Positions 58,043-64,000 of a stretch of 64,000 nucleotides of DNA are shown here, piece by piece. Each line of letters starts with the position of its first letter. The stretch's first letter is position 1. The DNA is from Qipengyuania vesicularis. GTDB taxonomy: Bacteria; Pseudomonadota; Alphaproteobacteria; Sphingomonadales; Sphingomonadaceae. The stretch covers positions 620,001 through 684,000 of the forward strand of contig NZ_JAIGNJ010000002.1 of assembly GCF_019711415.1 (NCBI RefSeq), written 5' to 3'. The notes beneath the pieces were generated by a model. That model did no database searches. It was given only the letters and a program-made list of their open reading frames with translations, and was not told the DNA's origin. Position numbers and translations under genes: made by a program.

Positions 58043-58927
58043 GTGACCGTCTTCATCTTCGGCGAGGCCATGCTGGAATACCACAGCAAGGGCAGTACTG
58101 GCCTGCGCTATGGCGGCGATACGCTGAACACCGCTATTCACCTCGCCCGCGCGGGCCACGAAGTCGCTTATGTGACAGCTGTCGGGACCGATCCAATAAG
58201 CGATGCGCTGGTCGCATCATGGGCCGCCGAAGGCATCGACACACGCTTCGTCCTGCGCCATCCGACCCGCAACCCCGGCATCTACGCCATCCATCTCGAC
58301 GAGCATGGCGAGCGAAGCTTTCTCTACTGGCGCGACCGAAGCGCCGCGCGGGAAATGTTTGCCTTGGAAGGAATGGCAGAGGCTTTGTCTGCGGCCATGG
58401 ACGCGAGCTTGCTCTACTTCAGCCTCATTACCCTAGCCGTAGTAGGTGATGAGGGGCGCGATCGCTTGCTCGGCTTGGCTGCCAGAAGGCGCGAGGCCGG
58501 GAGCCCGGTCGCCTATGACAGCAATTTTCGCCCTGCCCTCTGGAACAGCCTCGCAGACGCACAAGACGCATCGAGACATGCAGTAGAAACATGTTCGATC
58601 GGGTTGCCGACCAATACGGACGAGCGGGAGCTTTGGGACACCTCTGAGTCCGACGCCGATATCGTACGGAAATGGGCAGACAATGGGCGACTGATAGCCC
58701 TTAAAGCGGCAGATAAGGGGTGCCTGCTCATGCAAGGCCAGCGAGCCGAACCGGATTTGCTACCCGCGACAAAGATCGAGGTGATCGACACCAGCGGAGC
58801 CGGCGATGCGTTCAATGCCGGGTTCCTTTCAGCATACCTACTTGGAGAGTGCCCGCTGAAATGCGCGGAATCCGGCCAAAATCTGGCGCGAAGGGTAATC
58901 GGGCAGATGGGTGCCATTCCGTCTTAA
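58043..58927 (+). CDS. kdgK: 2-keto-3-deoxygluconate kinase (PfkB family), second uronate locus
   Basis: The 294-residue kinase phosphorylates KDG to KDPG. It begins with GTG at 58043 (TVFIFGEAMLEYH after the start), 18 bases after the kduD stop, and has RYGGDTLNTAIHLAR, YWRDRSAAREMF and DTSGAGDAFNAGF. It is a close paralogue of the kinase at 31719-32606; long blocks of the N-terminal half are identical. Each uronate locus thus carries its own copy. No aldolase follows, so KDPG must be cleaved by an Eda encoded elsewhere. Confidence 0.93.
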   Translation: MTVFIFGEAMLEYHSKGSTGLRYGGDTLNTAIHLARAGHEVAYVTAVGTDPISDALVASWAAEGIDTRFVLRHPTRNPGIYAIHLDEHGERSFLYWRDRSAAREMFALEGMAEALSAAMDASLLYFSLITLAVVGDEGRDRLLGLAARRREAGSPVAYDSNFRPALWNSLADAQDASRHAVETCSIGLPTNTDERELWDTSESDADIVRKWADNGRLIALKAADKGCLLMQGQRAEPDLLPATKIEVIDTSGAGDAFNAGFLSAYLLGECPLKCAESGQNLARRVIGQMGAIPS

Positions 58928-59090
58928 ATTTGGTGGCACCGTAACGGACCAACCCGGCTCGTACTGAGCAAATGGCTGTTATCGGGCCGCAAGCTGACAG
59001 TCAGCTTCTCGGCGTTTGACCAACGGAACCGGACAGTCTCCTTACCGCTATTTACCGCGAACCAACGAAGCCTTAGCGCGTCTTCCCAAG

Positions 59091-59321
59091 ATGCACGAGG
59101 AACGCGACTCAATCCATCATGCCCAAATCGCTTGCAAGGCACGCCAGCTTGCCGCAGGTCACTCCGATCCTGCGGTGCGGCGGCACCTTCGCGAGATGGC
59201 GGTCAAGCATGATCGCAAGGCCAGAGAACTCGCAAGATCGGAAGCCTTCAATATCACCCCGCCCTCCCAACGCATAGCGCAGAAGGTGGCGAAGCTCTTG
59301 GGCTTGCGTCCTCGCCGCTGA
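59091..59321 (+). CDS. Small helical protein of unknown function
   Basis: This open frame of 76 codons starts MHEERDSIHHAQIACKARQLAAG and ends in LLGLRPRR. The pattern of Ala-, Arg- and Glu-rich helices (DPAVRRHLREMAVKHDRKARELA) is like small alphaproteobacterial proteins of unknown function with repeated heptad-like helices. No function can be given. It is isolated, 163 bases after the kinase, and the start could also be an in-frame ATG at 59016. Confidence 0.5.
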   Translation: MHEERDSIHHAQIACKARQLAAGHSDPAVRRHLREMAVKHDRKARELARSEAFNITPPSQRIAQKVAKLLGLRPRR

Positions 59322-59333
59322 GAGCCTCCGCCC

Positions 59334-59492
59334 TTATTCTTCTTGAACTAGCGCCCTTCGTGCTACGACCTCGGCACAGGCTAGGAAATTGCCCAGCGCG
59401 TGGCCGATTTTAGTAGCGTCATTGCTCTGGCGAGCTTCCTCCAGCTTTCGATGCGAGTTGCGTAGCTCCCAAAGCATCTCGTTTTGACCCAT
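59334..59492 (-). CDS. Possible small hypothetical protein
   Basis: A 52-codon frame begins MGQNEMLWELRNSHRKLEEAR and ends VARRALVQEE. It looks like a short helical protein and lies tail-to-tail with the 59091 gene. No homologue is recognised; a slightly longer frame starts at 59540. Confidence 0.4.
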   Translation of the reverse strand: MGQNEMLWELRNSHRKLEEARQSNDATKIGHALGNFLACAEVVARRALVQEE

Positions 59493-59642
59493 GGCACGTC
59501 CCCTCACCCAGAAGGCTAAGCGGGGAGTGTCCGGAGTCAATTATCATATGATGGACTTTGAGGTTCGCCTCAGCGCTTTGCGATGCACGTGATGCGGAAC
59601 CATATCGAGCGACTACAATTGGTCCGCTGAAGGGTTCGCAAA

Positions 59643-59798
59643 ATGATTAGCACAAAGTTCTCAGAAAAGAGGCTGAGGGATCGCGCCGATCGGGAAACCG
59701 ACCCGTTCTACTCAGCCTATCTGCATTCCATCGCCGATACACGGAGGCCAGCCGTGCCAAGGTCGGTTTCAGTGGCACCCGCCACTGCCGGGCCCTGA
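59643..59798 (+). CDS. Weak small open frame
   Basis: A 51-codon frame starts MISTKFSEKRLRDRAD. No clear ribosome site and no recognised family are seen. It is listed only because the stretch is otherwise without genes. Confidence 0.2.
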   Translation: MISTKFSEKRLRDRADRETDPFYSAYLHSIADTRRPAVPRSVSVAPATAGP

Positions 59799-59827
59799 GT
59801 GCACTACGAGCCTCTGAAGGGGTCGTA

Positions 59828-59971
59828 GTGGATTTAGGCACCATCCTATTTGGAGCAATGCTGCTCTTGGTCCTTGTCGCCATCGCTGTTATTGCATTTC
59901 GGGACTATCGAAGGTGGCGGCGACGTAGAGATGAAATGCGCGCAAGGTGGAGGGGCAAGTCGCGAGACTGA
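59828..59971 (+). CDS. Small single-pass membrane protein
   Basis: A 47-codon frame with GTG start has one hydrophobic helix (TILFGAMLLLVLVAIAVIAF) followed by a strongly basic tail (RDYRRWRRRRDEMRARWRG). This gives N-out/C-in topology by the positive-inside rule. The composition is unlikely by chance, so a real small membrane protein is plausible. A hairpin terminator follows 48 bases after the stop. Function is unknown. Confidence 0.4.
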   Translation: MDLGTILFGAMLLLVLVAIAVIAFRDYRRWRRRRDEMRARWRGKSRD

Positions 59972-60018
59972 CGCTCAAGGCACCTCAAAAGCGCGAAGGC
60001 CAAAAACAATCTAAGGAA

Positions 60019-60049
60019 AACCCCCGCCAGTCGAAACTGGTCGGGGGTT
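60019..60049 (-). terminator. Hairpin terminator
   Basis: AACCCCCGCCAG and CTGGTCGGGGGTT pair with one bulge around a 6-base loop. On the minus strand the stem is followed by TTTTCCTTAGATTG and later TTTTTG, so it fits as terminator for the hydrolase transcript (60324-61799). The remaining part of 59972-60323 shows no convincing gene. Confidence 0.7.
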
Positions 60050-60323
60050 ACTGCTTGGCGGCCAGAAGACATAAAGCCATCTCCCCGATCATTCGTTGCC
60101 CTGTGGCAGGGAGTAGCCAAGGACGATCTGTCTAGCCGATACCGCGCTAGCGCTGAATCGGTCCCGTTCAATTGCTTGGGTTGTCAGTTCGAGATGCTCG
60201 CCAGAAGTGTATAGATTGGCAATGGCGTGACGCAAATTGGGCCGAAAACCGACCGTCTGGTTTCCCACCCAATTGCGGACGTTTTTCACTTTTCTCATCG
60301 AACTGCTGCCCACCAAAGGACGC

Positions 60324-61799
60324 TCAGCCCCCCAGGTCTGGCAGTTTTGCAAAGTCCGGGGCTTCGACGACAATCCGGTTCGACTTGGCCGGTTCGCCGC
60401 GCATGAAATTGTGCATTGCCTCGCCAACTTCCGGGGAGGTCATGAACAGATTGTGGCCCGCATTCTCGACTATGATCTGCTCGACATTACTCAAGCCTGC
60501 GGTCGCTTCGGCATGCCCCTCGGGATAGGTTCTGCCGTCCAAAGTTCCGGTCAGCATCAGCACCGGCGTGTCGCCAAATGGGCCATCGCGAAAATCGGGA
60601 CCCGCGTCGATTTCTGGCAGTTCGGCGAGGATCTGCGGCATGGGAAAGTTCAGAAAGGCACCGACGGGAGAGGCCGCGGCCTGCTGTTCAAATGCCTTGA
60701 GCCGGGCGGGCGTGATGCCCGATGCGCGGTCCATCGCCATTGACATGGCCGACAGAGTAATCGGCTCATCCGGGGTCCAGAACCGCTGCAGGATAAAGGT
60801 GATCAATGTCGGGTCGCCCATGTCGATTTGCCTGTACATCATCAGCATCACAGCCGCGTACTGCGGATCGGAAATCAGTCCGCCCATGAATTGCTGCAAA
60901 TGCCGCTTCTGCAGCAGCAGGTTATGGGTCGTGCCATCACGCATCGGCACGGTGACCGTCATCGGTTCGGCATCGAGTTTCGCGTGAACTCGGCTGATCA
61001 CGCCCAATATGTCGGGATAGAGCTGCGCTGCTTCAGGCTGCTGATCGACGGCGGCCTGCAAGCGTTCAAAATAGCTGAGCGTGCGAGATGGCAGTTTCAC
61101 CGTCTGATCAAGGCCCTCGGTCGCCGCCATGATCACGCGGTCGAGCTCGTCCGGAATTGCGGCGAGTGCGGCCAGCGCCAAGTGGCTGCCATAGGAAATC
61201 GACCACAGTGAAATTTGATCCGCCCCAAGATGCTGGCGAAGGTCGGAGAGGTCCTGCGCGCTTTCGGCGGTTGTGAAACCGCGCAGGTCCACTCCGTCCG
61301 CCTGCCACTTAGCCGCGCATTCGCGCACCGCCAGCCGGTAACGCATCGCATGCTCGGCATCGCTGATCCGCTCCATTTTGCCGATCGTGACGCTGGACGT
61401 GCAGCGCTCTGGCTGCTGAGATTGGCCGGTGCCGCGCTGGTCAAATGCGATCACATCGCCGTGCTGGCGCATCGCCATGAACAGCGGGAAGCGCGGCCCT
61501 TTCGCAGTGCCAATTCCAGAACCGCCGGGGCCGCCTGACAGATAGACGATCGGATTACCGGGCGTGTCTGTCGTGGCCGGGAAGCGGACATAGGCGAGCT
61601 CTGTCGTCCCGCTGGCCGGATCGTTGCGGTTCATCGGCACGGTCAACGTGCCTTGAAAAGCCTCCACACTCTCGCCGCTGCGCGCCTCAAAGGTGATGGC
61701 TTCTTCATTGGGCGTAGCATGCACCATGCTGGACGCGAAAGTGAGGGCAGGGGCAGCCAAGACTAGGGCAAGCGCGCTGATCAGATGTGGCTTTTTCAT
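60324..61799 (-). CDS. Secreted alpha/beta hydrolase (tripeptidyl/proline aminopeptidase-like)
   Basis: The 491-residue hydrolase has a signal peptide (ISALALVLAAPALTFASS) and an alpha/beta fold of the prolyl/tripeptidyl aminopeptidase group. The oxyanion motif is SGGPGGSG, followed by DQRGTGQS. The nucleophile Ser lies in WSISYGSH, the Asp in LTGTLDGRTYPEG and the His in ENAGHNLF. It should act in the periplasm on peptides or esters. It is divergent from the LytTR gene with a 100-base gap, which suggests that the pair may be functionally linked. The true substrate is unknown. Confidence 0.9.
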   Translation of the reverse strand: MKKPHLISALALVLAAPALTFASSMVHATPNEEAITFEARSGESVEAFQGTLTVPMNRNDPASGTTELAYVRFPATTDTPGNPIVYLSGGPGGSGIGTAKGPRFPLFMAMRQHGDVIAFDQRGTGQSQQPERCTSSVTIGKMERISDAEHAMRYRLAVRECAAKWQADGVDLRGFTTAESAQDLSDLRQHLGADQISLWSISYGSHLALAALAAIPDELDRVIMAATEGLDQTVKLPSRTLSYFERLQAAVDQQPEAAQLYPDILGVISRVHAKLDAEPMTVTVPMRDGTTHNLLLQKRHLQQFMGGLISDPQYAAVMLMMYRQIDMGDPTLITFILQRFWTPDEPITLSAMSMAMDRASGITPARLKAFEQQAAASPVGAFLNFPMPQILAELPEIDAGPDFRDGPFGDTPVLMLTGTLDGRTYPEGHAEATAGLSNVEQIIVENAGHNLFMTSPEVGEAMHNFMRGEPAKSNRIVVEAPDFAKLPDLGG

Positions 61800-61899
61800 G
61801 ACGAGTTTCTTCCGATTGGTTGATCATGGATTGAGCCTGAGACTGGCGGAAACCGGGGCTTTGAACAGGGACTGATCTGTTAACGGGGGTTTCTAATCG

Positions 61900-63408
61900 G
61901 TGAGCGGGGGGACTTCCCGCTTTTCGGAAGCTATAGAAATTGCAGTGCTGCGTTTTGCGATCTTCTTCCTGTCATTTCTGACCTTTTCGGCTGCCGCTCT
62001 TGCGCGGGATTATCAGAGCTTTTTCGATTCCCCCGCGCGGGTTTGTGATGCCGATACGGCCTCTGATACGGCTCCGGATTTCGCGGGCACGAATTGCCGG
62101 TCTCTTTTGTTTTATCAGGTTGACCCACAGGACCGGATGCTGTGGGCGGAGATCAGGTTTCAGGCAGAGCCTACCTTGCTTGAAGACGGCCGCCCGCTCG
62201 GCCTGTTTGTGAGCGCAAAGGGCTCTAGCGAGGCGTTCCTCAACGGGGTGCCGATTGGAACAAATGGCAGACCCGGCCCCAATCACAGCAGCGAAGAACC
62301 CGGTGATATGGACGCGGTGTTCTTTGTGCCAGAAGGCACGCTGAGACCGGGTGAGAATCGGCTGGTCTTGCGGCTGTCCTCGATGAATGGCGGCATCACG
62401 CTCAATTCGCCGATCCACAATATCGCCCTCGCGCCCTATCGCGATCCGCGCCAACCGGGGCCTGCGACATGGTTTGCGCTAATCACTTTGGGTCTGTTTG
62501 TTGCGGGCTTTGTGTTTTTTGGCGTGCGGTCGCTGCGCGGATATGATCGAGAGGACTCCGCGCTGATCGCCGCGTTCTCGCTCGCCGCTGCTTTGCAGCT
62601 CGCGGCTGAGGTGGCGCGCGATGTCATGCCTTATCCTTATCCTTTGCATGATTTGCGTCTGTCGCTGATCCTGACCTTTGCGATTGGCCTGGGGCTTAGC
62701 TTTGCCGCTTATGTGCTGCTGAGGCTGTTTAGAGCATATCCGCGGCGACGCCTGCTGGCCTTGGCGGCTCTGTTCGCTGTCATGCTGACGATCGGCGTGT
62801 TTCAACCCGGTTTTGACCTTAAGACCATCTTTGTCCTTATCGCCGCTTTACTTGGGACAGGAATTGCCGGGGCACTCGCGTATTTTAGACAAAGCAATCG
62901 CGGTGCCTTGTGGCTCGCGGTGGCCAGCGCGGCATTGGCGGCGGCGATCTATTGGCTTGGCGGGTTCTTTCTCGACACCATCCTTTATCTGATGGTCGCG
63001 GTGTGCCTGCTGTGGCTGTTTTTCAAGCAAGCGCGCGGCGGCAATCTGACTGAAGGCCCGGTGGCCGATGACAGCGCGCCGAAACGCATAGAGCTCACGA
63101 GCAATGGCAAAGTCGAATTTGTCAATGCGGCCGATATCGTGCGGTTCAGCGGGGCGGGCGATTATGTCGAGGTGTTATTAAGCAGCGGGCGCAGCGCCTT
63201 ATACAATGCCAGCCTCGCAGCGCTGGAGCGAGAGCTGTCGGACGGCTTTATTCGGGTGCACCGCTCCCACATAGTCAATGCAGCCTTCGTCAGATCCCTG
63301 ACCCGCGAGAGCGCTGGCACAGGAAATCTGGAAATGTCCGATGGCAGCACGGTGCCCGTGAGCCGCCGCAATATGGCGAGCGTGCGGGACGCGTTGACGA
63401 AGGCGTAG
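61900..63408 (+). CDS. Membrane-bound LytTR transcriptional regulator
   Basis: This protein of about 502 residues has a signal/anchor helix, then an extracytoplasmic beta-sandwich-like domain (about 40-180, with SSEAFLNGVPIGTNG). About seven transmembrane helices follow (190-380), and a C-terminal LytTR DNA-binding domain (about 405-500, VEFVNAADIVRFSGAGDYVEV and FIRVHRSHIVNAAFV). This is a one-protein sensor and regulator layout. The GTG at 61900 is the first possible start; a GTG about 14 codons later is also possible since the hydrophobic segment begins just after it. It is divergent from the hydrolase gene. The signal sensed is unknown. Confidence 0.85.
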   Translation: MSGGTSRFSEAIEIAVLRFAIFFLSFLTFSAAALARDYQSFFDSPARVCDADTASDTAPDFAGTNCRSLLFYQVDPQDRMLWAEIRFQAEPTLLEDGRPLGLFVSAKGSSEAFLNGVPIGTNGRPGPNHSSEEPGDMDAVFFVPEGTLRPGENRLVLRLSSMNGGITLNSPIHNIALAPYRDPRQPGPATWFALITLGLFVAGFVFFGVRSLRGYDREDSALIAAFSLAAALQLAAEVARDVMPYPYPLHDLRLSLILTFAIGLGLSFAAYVLLRLFRAYPRRRLLALAALFAVMLTIGVFQPGFDLKTIFVLIAALLGTGIAGALAYFRQSNRGALWLAVASAALAAAIYWLGGFFLDTILYLMVAVCLLWLFFKQARGGNLTEGPVADDSAPKRIELTSNGKVEFVNAADIVRFSGAGDYVEVLLSSGRSALYNASLAALERELSDGFIRVHRSHIVNAAFVRSLTRESAGTGNLEMSDGSTVPVSRRNMASVRDALTKA

Positions 63409-63513
63409 GTGTAGAATTCGGCGATCATTCGCTAGCTGCATCTGAACGCGGATTTGCTAACCTGTTTTATCCCTCACAACGTATCGTCAAAGGTTACACG
63501 GGTTGAGATTTGG

Positions 63514-63540
63514 GCCGGAAGCGGACTATCCGCTTCCGGC
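63514..63540. terminator. Perfect hairpin between convergent genes
   Basis: GCCGGAAGCGGA and TCCGCTTCCGGC form a perfect 12-bp stem with a 3-base loop, 7 bases after the rtcA stop. It lies between the convergent LytTR and rtcA genes and is probably a bidirectional terminator, without a clear T-run. Confidence 0.65.
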
Positions 63541-63546
63541 GTGAGA

Positions 63547-64000
63547 TTAGACAATCCGGACGCAATGGCCCTTGTCGCCCGCTTCCTCAAAATGAGCCCG
63601 GCGGCCCGTGAAGAGCGAAATGATGTCAGCTGCCGTGCGCGTGTGCTGGCTGATTTTCACCGTGGTGAAGGTGCCTCCACCCGCAAGCGCCATCGGCAGT
63701 ATGAGCTGGTCTTGCAGGTAAGGTCCGGCAAAGGCTTTCGACGCTTCGTAGCCCGCCATGCGCTTGCCGGCCGTATTGCCGATCCGCTCTGCCGACAGGC
63801 CGAGCTTGCCGAAGCCTGAAACGACCTCGGTCACATTGGCGTACGAAGCCTCAAGCGATAGCGCGATGCCCGGTCCCTGGTCTGCGGGAAGGTCGCGGAT
63901 GGCGATCATCTCCTCGCCCCACTCGGGCAGGGCTTTCAGCGCAGCCTTGCGGATCCGGTTCGGGATCTTGTTCGCTCCTAGCGAGGAGAACACGATCATG
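63547..64000 (-). CDS. rtcA: RNA 3'-terminal phosphate cyclase, partial
   Basis: RtcA converts RNA 3'-phosphate ends to 2',3'-cyclic phosphates with ATP through an enzyme-AMP intermediate. The window holds about 150 C-terminal residues, with DQLILPMALAGGGTFTT and the active-site His in SQHTRTAADI. The family is about 340 residues, so the gene enters from beyond the right edge; the ATG at 63999 is internal. No rtcB is visible. Confidence 0.9.
   Translation of the reverse strand, partial: MIVFSSLGANKIPNRIRKAALKALPEWGEEMIAIRDLPADQGPGIALSLEASYANVTEVVSGFGKLGLSAERIGNTAGKRMAGYEASKAFAGPYLQDQLILPMALAGGGTFTTVKISQHTRTAADIISLFTGRRAHFEEAGDKGHCVRIV

Noticed and set aside
60089-60299. Possible 69-residue protein on the minus strand
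   Set aside because: It has no family resemblance or ribosome site and follows the hydrolase stop; kept out for lack of support.
58928-60323. Integration site or tRNA in the gene-poor stretch
   Set aside because: No tRNA-like fold, direct repeat or integrase was seen.
63547-63999. RtcA as a complete short gene starting at 63999
   Set aside because: Only the C-terminal part of the family is covered; the Met is internal and the gene continues beyond the window.

Overview
The window is GC-rich, densely packed chromosomal DNA from an alphaproteobacterium. The gene content (split cobalamin methionine synthase, two-subunit glycine decarboxylase, several large TonB receptors, sodium/solute symporters, sphingomonad-type small proteins) fits Sphingomonadales, most likely an Erythrobacteraceae member. 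The alginate genes suggest contact with marine algae. The placement is inferred from gene families and order only. I see no transposase, phage gene, CRISPR array, rRNA or tRNA.

Region 1 (1-9.5 kb, minus strand) is one-carbon metabolism. A tandem glycine riboswitch precedes gcvT-gcvH-lipoprotein-gcvPA, which runs off the left edge. Upstream lies a methionine operon: an ArsR/methyltransferase fusion regulator with a palindrome at its own start, metF, metH split in two genes, and a TauE/SafE permease. Region 2 (9.7-18.2 kb) holds a GH3-like protein that has lost catalytic residues, an aldehyde dehydrogenase, and a four-gene lipid-linked-sugar operon (GT2, flippase-like protein, FAD oxidoreductase, polytopic protein of unknown function).

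Region 3 (18.3-29.9 kb) is a galactoside island: GH42 beta-galactosidase, an SSS symporter, GH36 alpha-galactosidase, galT, galK and an aldose epimerase. It is followed by a Gfo/Idh oxidoreductase, an aldo-keto reductase and a TauD-type oxygenase whose joint pathway I cannot name. Region 4 (29.9-46.9 kb, minus strand) is an alginate utilisation locus: two TonB receptors, a GntR regulator, PL6 and PL17 lyases, KdgF, an MFS uronate transporter, DEH reductase, KDG kinase and an SSS symporter. KDPG aldolase is absent and must be encoded elsewhere.

Region 5 (47.0-58.9 kb) is a second uronate locus under a LacI regulator with recognisable operators. It contains a secreted parallel beta-helix protein of unassigned family, a TonB receptor, a hydratase/FAH-family enzyme, a three-gene TRAP transporter, an RpiB-type (DhuI-like) isomerase, a KduD-type dehydrogenase and a second KDG kinase. 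It reaches KDG by isomerase plus dehydrogenase, whereas the alginate locus uses a direct DEH reductase. This is the most likely undescribed system: a locus for a unsaturated-uronate-yielding polysaccharide of unknown identity. Region 6 (58.9-64 kb) has small hypothetical genes, a secreted alpha/beta hydrolase divergent from a membrane LytTR regulator, and the 3' part of rtcA.
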